Assembly (NCBI GenBank): GCA_963170055.1
Contig: CAUJGJ010000242.1
Span: forward strand, 7,046,859 to 7,110,858
Source: Halisarca cf. caerulea
Lineage: Eukaryota > Porifera > Demospongiae > Chondrillida > Halisarcidae
DNA: 64,000 bases
Direction of reading: 5' to 3'
In this document: piece after piece, positions 26,227-37,809 of the stretch
How the letters are laid out: each line of letters starts with the position of its first letter
Position numbering within the stretch: position 1 is the first letter of the stretch
The notes under the pieces: generated by a model
What the model saw: only the letters and a program-made list of their open reading frames with translations
Told to the model about the DNA's origin: nothing
Databases searched by the model: none
Translations under genes and position numbers: made by a program

Positions 26227-29200
26227 ATGGCCAAATCCTACACTGCAATGCCCTACTCAGATGACTACACAGTCCAAAGGGGGTATGTTGTGGTGTTGTT
26301 CATGTTCCGTTTTTAGTTTCTGTCATTGTTATCCTATTCATGCCATTCGTTGTCTTTTGGTACATGAAATCCGGTACAAAATATTGATGCAGTGCTAAAG
26401 TATCCCAAATGAGAATTATCTATGTATGATCGTTCATTGTACTTACAGCTTGGTGCTACTTAAATGATTGCACGTAATACGTACGTAGCACCAGTAATTA
26501 GAAGTAGTCATTTTTATAAAGTAGTCTTTCTGATGTAGTAGCAACATGGTATAGGTGACCTTTCCACCTCTATTTTGTGAAGTGTAAAGCCATTGGATCC
26601 CAAAGTGTTTCATGGAGGTTGTTTTTTTAAGCAATATTTTGTCTCAAAAAGTTGCCATTGTATTGTATGCAATATCAATATTTTATTTGATGGGGGGGGG
26701 GGGGGGGGGAGTGAGGGTTGCTCCCTCAATTCTGGGGCAGTACATACGTATTTCTTATGCACATGGATATGCAGCTTACCCTTCTTGTTTTTCCGAGAAT
26801 GCCTTTTGCCCCTCCCTCGTTCAAGGTCTCATTAAAGCCCTGAATATCCAATTATCTGTATAACCACTCAACCATTTATGTGCATATCATACGAAATGTG
26901 CAGTTTAAGTAGTGTATGTGGCATGTAGGGACATTGGTATGTGTATATCATTCATTACAATTGCATTATTTGATCATTGATTTGTATACACATGTATGTA
27001 TGTATGGTATGATAAGATAGCAGCAGGTTTGTGTATGTGTATTGGATGGTGTGTTGTGCATAACATATGCAAGTATTGCTTGCATGATTTCTTGTTATTT
27101 TGCACATACAAGACCAATGCTTACAGATGTAAGATTTGTGTCCTGAATTAGTCTATTATTTACTGTTTTGGTGTTGCATACTAGTCACTATATTGTTAGT
27201 TTTATCATTTTTTTGTGTCACTCATTGTACAAAATACAAGAAATGAGAAGAGATCACGTCAGACTCTATGGTGCCGTATACGTATGTACAAGCAAGTATC
27301 ATCTTACTTGTGTACATAAATTTGATCTTTACTATTTTGTGAATATGTCAACCATATGATATTTTTCACCTCATCTGTGTAGTCACTGTGTCTAAGCGTA
27401 CAGTCTAAGTTATCTTAAGGGTGTTGTTGAGGTCTGGCACCAGTATCTCCTTCTGTCCTTTTGATGAAGGTTGTACATTCCTGTGATAAACTTGACACTG
27501 CTAGCAAATTTTTGCTTTAGCTTGATGTAGCTATTGTAACAGAATCTTGATAATTTTAATTTTTAAAGTTTAAGGGAATATTTGTCGTGTCAGTCAAGTT
27601 ACAGTTGAATTTGTTTCTACTGTTCTGTATTGCTCATGATAAGTCCACAATGACATGCTTGGTTTGCATGACTCTGTGTGCATTGTTTGAACACTCATTG
27701 ATATCTTACGCATATTGTGCATACTTAGTTCAGTAAAGTATTTTGTTTGAATAATGCTTGGTTTTTCCTTCTTCCATGTAGGCATGTGTCCCCTGTATCA
27801 TCAAGAATGTATCATGAGTATTACAACATGCCTACGGATGTAAGATTTGTGTCCTACATTACGTATTTTGTGTGCTGTAATGTTGTTGCACTAATCACTT
27901 TTTATCATTCTTTTTTATGTCACTAATTCCTAAAAGTTGTGGTTGTGTGATTGTGGTAAAAATCTGTATTTGTTCCAGGAATATATGCGACTTCAGTTGG
28001 AACTAGAAAGGGAACAGAAACGAAGATTGCAAGCTGAGAAAGTAGCAAGAGATCTTACAAGGAAGTTGAGAAGGTACGTAGTAGTTTTTATTCTAGATTA
28101 ATAGCCATATTAGTTTTATATTAATAATATTATTGACTATATGTAGTAAGTGTAGTATGTACTGTGTGTTCACTTTGGTTTCATGTGTACATATCTACAT
28201 ACTGTAAACTGTATACCAGCATGTATGTACATATGTTCGTATACATACAGCATGAATGAGTATTGTACAGATGTATGTACATGTGCATTCAAGTTCTTCA
28301 GATTTGCAAATGCTTTATGAGTTGTGCTATTTCTATGACTTAATATACCACATACATACTTTTTTACAATTTTCTGTGTTGCTTTTGGAGGCATTATTCT
28401 CCGCCAATTATATTTCACTAATTTCCTGCTATTTGCCATGGATTGAGATATTTTCATTATGTGTACGTATATCTCAATTAATTTCCCTAATAAAGTCATA
28501 TGCTTTTTTATTGTCATTTAGACTTGAAGACAAAGACTATGCTGACCGGCAAAATGCGGACAAGTGAGCTCCTACATGTTCTCTGGACTATGTCACGAAG
28601 CGTATGTGTAACATAAATACTGTGTATTCAATCACCAAGTGTGGGATTCTGTTAATTTTGTTTTAACTGTGCCTCCAGCCTTCACATGCTGTTAAGAGTT
28701 ATGTACCAAGTGTCCTCTAGACAGCAATCCAAAAATATTCCTTATATTTTATCGCTAGTGTAGTATTTTGTATACACAAGACTGTATGAACATAAACCAC
28801 TATTTCTCTTGATGTTTAGTACATAGTTTAGGCTTCATTGGTTACATGTACGTATGCACACACTTATTCCTATATCAAATCATAGGTCTGCCCAGAATAA
28901 AAGATAGGAAATATCTTATGTATTCTCCCTATATCACTCACTCTCATAGTGATGCAGGATCTAGTGTACGTATGTCACTATCCCACATTGTTGTAGAGAA
29001 CTTTGTAAAAACAATTCGAAATGGTAAAAGCATGTTGTCAATTTGTTTTGAAGTACTGAAACAAGGTTTGTAGAAATCCTACATCTGTGGGATGTAAGAA
29101 TTCACACACTGTGCCCAGCAAATCCAAACATGTCAAACTCTATGCCCAGCTCTAGTGTGTCTATCCTATCCCTGTCTAAGCCTGTACTGCACCCCTCCTT

Positions 29201-30348
29201 GTTCCAATGCTTTTAGGGTATTGACAACTCCTTACATCCATTTGTCATTTTAAAGGGTTTTTATGTACAGTGGAGTCTCATTGTAGCGAATCTCAGGGAA
29301 CACCAAAAATTCTTCACTATATCAGAAATTGACTATAACCAGTTAGAATATCATAGTAGAACATTAACTGGGTCACATGAAACCATTCATTATATGCAGA
29401 AATTCACTGTACGATTGTTCGTATAATGAGTTTCCACTGTGTTTCTTGCCTGGATTCTTTTTACTTGTGTTGTATGTGTATATAACGTACAAAGTACTAG
29501 CTTCCACTTAGTAGGATGCTGGGTTTTGTGCATTGATGAATTGTATATACTGTACTCACTCCAGCTGCATCCAATCAGGGTGCAACTCTAGATCTGCCTA
29601 ACATGTCTATATAGTCCTAATCCTACTAGTACCAAATATCTAGTCACATCCCTGCCTAGTTCCAGAACTTTTTAAATCCTTACATTTTTTTTCCCCTTTA
29701 AATGGTTTTATACAGAGAGCAGTGGAAACCTTGCTTGATTAGATACCTAACTTGTACTTTGTATGTACGTACACAATGTCATGTACTGTACATATCTGCA
29801 TATTTGTCTTGTGTGCAAGTTGAGAATAGTCACATGTTTTTATACATGTATTTTATATTGAATTGGGTGTATGTGTGATTGTACATCAGTTTACATAGTT
29901 GTCTACCACTAGTATTTTTCATACTTTTGACCCTTTCAATCCATTGTAATTTTATCTTTGATTTCGTAGGTCAAAACAGAAAATACGTGAACTGCAAATG
30001 CTCAGTAGAGATCTCATAGCTCGAAACAAAGTAAGGAATAAAAGAATAATATGGGTGTTTATACGTAGATGTATGCATGTGTGCATTTGTTGTGTTTTAT
30101 GTATCCTAACTACGTATGTACAGTGCTTTTTCCACAATTACGAAAGATCAGTGGGTTTCAATGTTGCAGTATCTATCATGCGTACTCTACCTTTCCCAGT
30201 TTGTCTGGTAGATATGTACAGTCTGTATTAAAGTCAAAAGTTACAGAGCAAGACCATGATAATATTATTATGGCGATCTAATATTGTAGAAGCCTAAGAT
30301 TGTGTATTTAATGTTATGGACCAGTGGGTTGGGTGACGTCAGAATGGT

Positions 30349-30414
<66 letters not shown>

Positions 30415-33150
30415 ATTTAGTATACATAGCCTTCACTGATTTGGTGTTCTCTGGTAAGTGTAACTCACCTGTTTGGTGGGGAGGGAGGTCTTTGGTCAGG
30501 AACCACAAATCTCACCCAACCATTCTATGGTTACAGTATGTGCTACTGTATTTTCTGTCATATTTCCATCATAATATGCAGTACATCCTTCACACATATT
30601 ATGCATCCATATAGAGTATGTAAAGAGAGGCATTTATCCTGTTTGATACTTACTGTAGCTGTGTGTGGGCATTTCCTCATATTGATAACAAATGAATTCA
30701 ATAACTCATGTACGTACTTGATATTTTGCACTGTATTTTGGTTTGTTTGTACTGTATCTCTATTAATTTGTTGATACACTAACTTGAGCTGATCCTTCGT
30801 TTTTCATAGGAGAAGGATGAATACAATAAAAGATTACTATTTGAAAATGAAGCTATTAAGAGGAGCCTTCTTGAAGCTGCATCTGTTAGTCTACATAATA
30901 TTGCTGAAATATGTACTATAGTGCAGTGCACATTGTTGCTTCTTTGTATGTGTTTTTAACATATAGGGGATACCACAAAACCTGGAGCAAGAATTCATGC
31001 AACTTAGGACAGAAAATAAGAAGCTGCAGGTGAGTTGTTTGTACCATGATACTATGATAGAATGCTGGCTACATAGTCAATGTTCCTATGCTAGAATATG
31101 TAGAGTATACTGTAGTTTCTGAATACATTACTTTGTTGTTTGTAGCAAAGAAACCGCAATCTCATGGTACATTTTGAAGAAGAGAGATATCACAGAGATC
31201 ATGAAATTGAAGAGGTATTTTGTAGTTTGGAGTGCTTTTGTGGTGCATATGTACATATTTACATATCTTGAAGCATCCTTCATTACCTTTCCTTTCGGTG
31301 TCTGTATTACAGTTGTTGGGACAACTAATAATCAGTGATCGAAAGCAGCAAGTGAGGGAACCCAGTACTTTATCACTATTAATTATGATATGAATAGAAG
31401 TATTCACAGCCATGATAGATCAAGTTTTCATTTTATTTGTGCATGCATGACAAATTACCTGTATACCTTACCTGTTCCTGTACCTACATACATTGCTGCC
31501 ATTGCTTGTAGATCCTCCTAGCAGAGCTTGACTGGTCACAGCGTCAGTTACAGGAAATGGCTGATTGGATGCAAAGCATGCGGGAGGAAGTTCATGTCAT
31601 GAAACGTGCTCAAGAAGAAGAGGTATGCATAACATTCATTCTATACATTTTTGTTAAAATGAAATATTGACTTGCAATGTTTCTCTGTAGATAAGATCAG
31701 GACTTTTGAGCCCTGCAGTATCAATTACGTCAATCCCAAATTTTGTTCAAAAATTGGAACAGTCCAATCCATTCCAAAAGGCACAAGAATTGCTGGACAT
31801 GATGAAATCACATAATCCTGTGGACCTTGGTGATGGTGCATCAGATATTCATTCATTCAGTACAGAGGAAGTGGCACCAACTGAAACTTGGAGCTTTGCT
31901 GATCCATCAGAACAAGGCAGTGAAAATGGTGAAGTGGCATGGCCTACCTTTGAGGATAGCAAAAATGACCATTCATCATATGTGCAAGTCTCAAGGAATA
32001 TTGAGGTAGATTTATTGAACTAGATTTGTGTATGTACGTATGTATGTTTATTCTTACAAAACTTTAATGCTTAAATGCACTGATTTGCGTGAGGTGTTTG
32101 TATAAATACTTTATCCGTCATTGTGTCAACACTTTCTAGGATCGTTTGGCAGCTGTAGATCACTTGCTTGCCAATGACGAGGATCTTGCTGAAAAAGAAG
32201 CACAGGAAGGGTTTTTAGATTTTCGTCTTTTGCGCCTTCATGATGACCACATGCTGGTGGATGCAGTACGTAAGAATCTTGCTCAGATCAGGCAAAGGAA
32301 GCAGATAAAAACACCTGATCATCGTGTGCGCAAATCTATTGTGGATTTTACATCAAAAGGCTATTATCAGCGTTTTGGTGCCAAAGAAGTAGAAACCCTT
32401 GCGTTCTTTGATTTTTTAAATGACTATGACACCGATTCCTTATCAGATGATTCTGATGAAGCAAGTGGAGCCATTCTCCCATCTTCACCAGCACCTCTAC
32501 TCAATCAATCCATGTGTTCTGATGATGATGAATCTCCTGCAGATGTACTTCGTAGCAGCAATTCGCGTTCTACTGATACTGCCTCCATACCTACAGGCCA
32601 GTCTACTTTGCTTCATCGCAAAGCCCTGACCCCAGACTTTAGTCTGTGGAAAAAGCTTGACCTCAGTGGAGACAAAAAGGCTTACCACAATGGTGACATT
32701 TCTGTTTATGCAACTCCTGGCTTAAGAAAGAAAAGGATTCTTGTGAAGGCTGCTTCTTCTCTTGCAGAGGATACCAAAGTGAAGAAAACGGATAAAAAGG
32801 TATCATCTAGAAGGCCTAAAAGTATGATTTTGATGAATGAGATAGTAAGTCTAGCTAAGACAGAAATTGGGATGAAAGTTGCTAGTGATTTGTGCCAAGA
32901 TGGAAAGTTTGGAAACATGCATCTCTCCAGTACACCAAGTAGTCCCACACAGCCTGAACAAAGAGAGGACAATCAACCTGTAGATCACAAGAATATATCT
33001 GATAGTTCTCCATCCAAAAAATATGTTGTCAACCTTACAACTCGCAAGAAGGGCCACAGCCAGTCACCAAGCAGGAGAATTCACCTCCAACCTAGCCATA
33101 GTGAAGTTTCTAAATTTTTACCTCAAACTGGAACTTCCACTGAACTTTAA
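26227..33150 (+). CDS. Unrecognised coiled-coil protein (12 exons, 664 aa)
   Basis: Exons: 26227-26282, 27782-27839, 27979-28073, 28522-28563, 29970-30030, 30810-30884, 30967-31029, 31146-31214, 31313-31351, 31512-31622, 31691-32005, 32140-33150. All phases match and the frame closes at 664 aa. A short Tyr-rich head (MAKSYTAMPYSDDYTVQRGG) is followed by a long charged coiled coil, about residues 38-224 (runs such as LELEREQKRRLQAEKVARDL and EKDEYNKRLLFENEAI). It has no membrane segment or signal peptide. Residues about 225-328 are Ser/acidic. A compact conserved-looking helical block comes next (DRLAAVDHLLANDEDLAEKE through YYQRFGAKEVETLAFFDFL), then an acidic DYDTDSLSDDSDEAS stretch and a basic Ser/Lys-rich tail. 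It is probably a cytosolic scaffold or cytoskeletal protein, but I do not recognise the family. Confidence 0.8.
26691..26709. repeat. Poly-G tract
   Basis: About 18 guanines in intron 1 of the coiled-coil gene; length likely unstable. Confidence 0.9.
27110..27230 (+). repeat. Decayed copy of exon 2 end plus donor (coiled-coil gene)
   Basis: The stretch matches 27820-27930 in direct orientation. The real exon-2 end, its donor and the following intron (GATGTAAGATTTGTGTCCT shared) are copied about 710 bp upstream with point differences. The copy lacks a convincing acceptor, so it is a relic partial exon duplication inside intron 1. Confidence 0.7.
29266..29440. mobile_element. MITE with TACAGTGGA ends
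   Basis: About 175 bp in intron 4 of the coiled-coil gene. Left TACAGTGGAGTCTCATTGTA, right TATAATGAGTTTCCACTGT, an imperfect terminal inverted repeat. Non-coding. Similar termini recur at 42130-42293. Confidence 0.65.
30354..30413. repeat. (GT)n microsatellite
   Basis: About 30 GT units in intron 5 of the coiled-coil gene. Confidence 0.95.
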
Positions 33151-33749
33151 ATTGGAATAATGGACTTTTTATTCCATTACTCTATAGTAAATTGTTCATT
33201 TTGAATGTGCATATCAAATTCTAAAGTGTATATAATGTATTATATGTTTGAACTTTTTAACTTAATCACATGTACATATATAGTGTTGAAATGTAGGACA
33301 TGGGTAATTACACTGCGTGCACGCTAATGTGCAAGTGCACTGCATGCACACATGCATGGAGACTTTATTACATTCAGTACGCATGCATGCACGCACGCAC
33401 ACGCACACATACATATGTACGTAAATATACATGTAGCATATAATATATATATATAATTTTACAATCTCGAGCATGCATGTATAGTACATATTATATTTAT
33501 AGAGCTGCATGTTGCATGTAATTTGCATGCAAAAAATTAATTAAGATCGATGGTTATAGCTACGGCTGATGTCTTTTGTAAACGCATTGCATGTCAAACA
33601 TATAGATGCATCATTTGCTGCACTGATCGAAGCAATGGCCCGGAACATCGCGATGACTTATACCGCACTTCGACCAAGTGCCCAAACTCCCAACTTCAAT
33701 GGGCAGTATGTGGCTTCACACTAGTCCCTTAGTCCAGCGGCTACGCAGG

Positions 33750-33830
33750 TAGTCTCATTCCCAGACCCAATTTCGCTGCCCATGGCTGAGGATAAAATGG
33801 CGGGCAGAAGTTGGGCTGGGAACGAGACTA
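33750..33830. mobile_element. Foldback element, TAGTCTC...GAGACTA
   Basis: 81-bp near-palindrome: TAGTCTCATTCCCAGACCCA on the left and TTGGGCTGGGAACGAGACTA on the right. It has the same terminal design as the nested element at 9103-9179, and a half copy is visible near 46679 (TAGTCTCGCGTAGCAAGACC). No target-site duplication is clear here. Confidence 0.65.
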
Positions 33831-34169
33831 CTATGTCAAAACTTCTTTTGGTCAACATGCCTTCAGCTTCTCTGGCCTCTCTCTTTGGCGTTCCTTACCA
33901 TCATCACTGCGATCAGCTGAATCTGAAACCACCTTTTCAAGACTTACTCGCACCATGCAACAAACAGGATCACTATTATAATAGTAGTTTGCATGTCCTG
34001 CATGATAAACTGATTTGCCATATTTCTATTTAAATCTTCATTAGACTACTTACCCTTGATCTACTGATACTTTATTTGCATGTCCTTTATTTTAATTCAT
34101 TGCAATTTAATTCACATCAGACTTTTTAATTCATATTTTCTTCCTTTTCTATCCTTTTTATCTCTGTTT

Positions 34170-34268
34170 TTTTGCTTTTTGTATCTTTTCCTGGGCGCCT
34201 AGAATAGTAGCCATTGGCTAAAGGCACTCCCAGATAAAATAAGCTTACCTAACCTAACCTAACCTACT
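34170..34268 (+). repeat. SINE/LINE 3'-end fragment with ACCTA tail, copy 2
   Basis: Contains TTTCCTGGGCGCCTAGAATA, CATTGGCTAAAGGC and AAAATAAGCTTACCTAACC, then ACCTA repeats. Matches the reverse complement of 18460-18560. The short pentanucleotide tail suggests target-primed insertion of a retroposon. Confidence 0.6.
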
Positions 34269-34671
34269 ATAGCCCCGCACCTTTTTCCCGCCCAGCAGGA
34301 GGAAAACTATGGGGCTAGCAGCTAGACTATAAGTAGCCCCTAGCCCTTGAAGGCTGGCTACCAGCTGATATATAGTAATTCTCTTCCTCGTTTTCCTTCT
34401 GTGGGCACTGGCTATTTATATATATATATATATACATGCCATCGATCCACACTGTTCCATGGGACAGTCAGCTCAATCAATGCAAATGTAGCCATTATAA
34501 TTGATGAGGATTTGTCTGATCCACAATGAATTATATTATACAACTAATTCTCCCTCCAGGATACCATGTCACACAGAACATGGACTCCAATTACTCCAAC
34601 TAATATATATGTATATATAATATGTACAAGTTACTAACATACTGGTCTCTTTAATGCATGACATTATCATT

Positions 34672-34845
34672 ATAATTATCATCACTGGTCATAACCAAAA
34701 TGGCCCTTGACCTCAAGCAAGTAGTAAATCATTCTTAGCATGACCGAGTCATACATGCATGACAGAAAGGCAATTAAGTATGCACATAGAACACTTAGAC
34801 ATGGTGAACAAGCAGGGGCAAACAAACAAATAAAAAATTGCAGTA
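34672..34845 (+). repeat. Dispersed repeat, copy 2 (inverted relative to 12845-13037)
   Basis: Matches the reverse complement of the receptor-B intron repeat over most of its length, including AACAAGCAGGGGCAAACAAA. Non-coding. Confidence 0.75.
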
Positions 34846-35079
34846 TATAATATTGCAAAAGATACTATATGGGTTAAATTGGTGACTGACATAATGTACA
34901 CAATGGGGGACTGCAATGATTATAGATTAATGATCATGGACAAGCTAGGGCTCAGGTTGTATCCCTGTTTACTCTTTTCTCAAAGGGGAAAAAAATCAGA
35001 TATATATGATGTGTCACTTGATTACAAGCGATTGATTTGGAGTAGTATGATTTTGTATTTGTAAGATTTGGGGATGTTC

Positions 35080-35900
35080 ATGGAAGACAATCTATCCCAT
35101 ACTAGTGAGTATATGACACTGCATTGAATGCTTTCTTGAAATCAACAATTAAAGCAGCAATATAACTATAGCTTCTTCTTGTAGAGGTGCTGGTACTCAA
35201 CAAAAGAATGAACAATAAAAATAGTGTCAGTTGTTCTTTTACCTTTCTACCCAATTGTTTGTCGGGGAGCAGGTGCTGATCTTTAATTTAACCCAGGTTT
35301 GAATCCTTTTATATTATGTGTGATTTTTCCAAAACAACTAATAATTAATGAAATTCCATAGTAGTACGTTAGTGGGATCATGTTTATTGACAGATTTATA
35401 GATTGGGTATAGTATGGATTTTGCCCAAGAAGATGGTTAATTGCCTCATGTAAAATTGCATTGAAAATAGTTTTCATGGATCAATACTAACCAAGGTTCT
35501 GATAATAATTGTAGCACTTCAATTTCAACAAATCAGTTCCAGGTGATTTTCCTCCTTTCGGAGTAGCAACTGCAGATTGGATATTTCAGCTAGGTTCTGT
35601 GCAATCATATAATTATTGATTCCTTTGTAGGTCTGGTGTGTAAGAGATCGTTGTATGTAGGTGTGCGTACATGAGCTATTGGCTTCTCCTTTTGAGTTGA
35701 ATAATGAACTGCAGTAATCTTTCCATTGTAATTTGGTTGTGTTATTGTCGATAATTTTGAATTTTATTTTAATCAGATTCCTATAGGTTCCCTCCTAGAT
35801 TTATGACAAATCTCACTGTTCCACTTTGCAATTGCTATATATTATTTTTTTTCTGTTTGATCATTTGTTTCCTTTGTCTTTTGGAATCAAAGTATTTATA
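35080..35900 (-). pseudogene. Decayed LINE reverse-transcriptase fragment
   Basis: The minus strand, read across several frames, shows retroelement RT blocks: a GGKSPGTDLL segment resembling the G-x-x-P-G-x-D block, LHEAINHLLG, and an IVDFKKAFNAVSY block equivalent to the catalytic palm motif. Multiple stops and frame changes separate the blocks, so the copy is dead. It lacks the rest of the palm and C-terminal parts. Family not assigned beyond non-LTR type. Confidence 0.65.
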
Positions 35901-36002
35901 ATTTCTATTTTTTCAATTGTTCAAAAGTACTATAGTGGTATACAACTAAAAGCAAATTACAATGATGAGTGCATGTAGCATGTGAGTCAATCAATATACA
36001 AT

Positions 36003-36430
36003 AACCTAGAATGGATGCAGTATTAAAGTTCAATCTGGATACAAACTCTAATTTGTTGACATAGTTTCAGATAGGTGAGTGGGTGTTTTTGTGATGCTGC
36101 GAGATCGTTTGGCAACTTCTTCGATAAATCCAATACATATTTGCCAAATGTACCAGCAGATTCAAAGGCAATAATTATTGGTGCAAATCTGTGACAAGAA
36201 ATGAACTCCTGATAGAGCCTACGCCTCTGAGCAATGGGATGATTGGCTAACAGTCCTGTACCAGTAGAGGACGATGGATGTTGGTTGGTGTGAATGAGTC
36301 CCATGCATGCGCGCAGCATGTCACATCCCATGCATATCAGTGCCTTGCCCTTAGCCCAGGGAGTGATGGTCATACCATCCGGCCTTTTACCATCACCACA
36401 ACAGAGACTACGGCTGGGGCTTCAAAGTGG
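36003..36430 (-). pseudogene. LINE ORF2 C-terminal fragment, copy 1
   Basis: Encodes GDGKRPDGMTITPWAKGKAL, then HRFAPIIIAFESAGTFGK and LKLCQQIRVCIQ. This order (KRPDG-x-PW-x-x-GK, later a Q-R-x-S/R-V-x-I-Q end) is the C-terminal endonuclease-like module found on many invertebrate non-LTR elements. Only the 3' end is present, as expected of a 5'-truncated LINE copy. A second copy of the family lies immediately beyond. Confidence 0.7.
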
Positions 36431-36499
36431 TACAGACATTAGCTGTTGCAAGGGCTCCAATTGCCCTATATTCTAATAATTCAGTTACACACTACAAGT

Positions 36500-37400
36500 A
36501 CTAACAATAGCTAATTAATGAGTTGAACCTCTGAATGGTGATGCTGATCCTCTGGGTGAGCTTAAAGTAGGATAGAGGATCATGTGTATACTCTCTTCTT
36601 TGACTGTCGAGTGCCTTAAAAAAATCAAGAGCATCATCCCCATAGACACCAGTTGTCTCAGTGGCAATGGGAACCAAAGAGCACATGGTATAGCCAGTTC
36701 AGAGTAGGTGACACGTTTGCTTTTTGTTGCTTGGTTGGCTAGAAGACCAGCTGCAGTATGGCAAATTGGTTGGGGCAACTGTTGTGACATTTAACATCCC
36801 AAGCATGCAAGACATTTGCCTTGGGATCAGGGGATAATGGTGGCCCCAGGACATCTGGGTGACACTTGTGGGGTGAACAGAGGCCACAGGATTCCAAAGT
36901 AGAAGGGATGTGGACAGATGCAAGGCTCTGTTTGATGAGTTGATTGAAGGTTGTGTGTCAAGGAATGCATCCCTTGCTCTTCCGGCAAGACAATCCATGG
37001 AGACCAAGCTCAACTACCACTTCTCCACAAAGTTAAGGAGTGAGGACTGCATAGGGCAACACACTATAGGCATGCACTGCACATACAGCAGTGCGGATGG
37101 TCTCATCATCCATTCAAAGGCCAAGAGATGAGGTGGGGGGGGGAGGGGAATCAACCATGTTCCAGACTCTTTCTTTGTGGCAGCAAGTAAGCAAGCAGAG
37201 GATATGGGATCAGAGGAGGCATAGAAGAGATGAAAGACAAGACTGGACTCTGGGTTAGTCCCAGGCACTTTGGTGGGTTGCATCAGTGCCACTGGGAGTT
37301 GATTCACTGTGGTCACACTACCAAGCTTGGAGTGTTTCTAAGTGGAGTGACGACTTGGTGGATGAACCAAATCTCTCCTAGGGAGGATGGTGAGGCTGGT
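36500..37400 (-). pseudogene. LINE ORF2 C-terminal fragment, copy 2
   Basis: Read across frames, the minus strand shows SACLLAATKKESGTWL, then CGEVVVELGLHGLSCRKS (a zinc-ligand-like C...H..C pattern), FNQLIKQSLASVHIPSTLES and finally PIATETTGVYGDDALDFFKA to QRISITIQRFNSL. This is the same module as 36003-36430 with a longer upstream part, broken by stops and frame changes. The two copies lie head to tail on the same strand. Confidence 0.75.
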
Positions 37401-37809
37401 CAAAAGAAACCTGCAGCAGAAGCTAAATATGTAAACGGAGGGAGTAAGCAAGGTTTCACTTCTGAGACCTAATTTTATGTAAAATTAGTTGGAGCCTTGG
37501 AAGTTATATAAACAGGGCTTTTAGAGTATAGTTGTGTCTTTGTGCACTGTTATGTCCTTATAGTGAATACTTACCACTATAATGGTGCTTTTTCTAGTAG
37601 GTCAAACAGTCCCATTTGACTATTTTACAAGTATATTATTATGTTTTTTGTTCACTAACTCAAGTGTCAGGTTATGTAAAGTTAATCCAGAGTGTTTCCA
37701 GAGTGTGTGAGATGTGAACTATATAAGACGGTAAGATACATTCTGATGTAGTACAGAGTCTATCTATGTTCTGTGTGGTATAGTAATATACCTCATTAGA
37801 GCCTATAGT

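Larger units (their letters stand above)
33151..35079. other. Intergenic DNA with foldback and retroposon fragments
   Basis: After the coiled-coil stop there is probable 3' UTR, low-complexity ATGC-rich DNA (33260-33540), a foldback (33750-33830), a retroposon 3' end (34170-34268) and a dispersed repeat (34672-34845). No functional gene was recognised. Confidence 0.6.
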
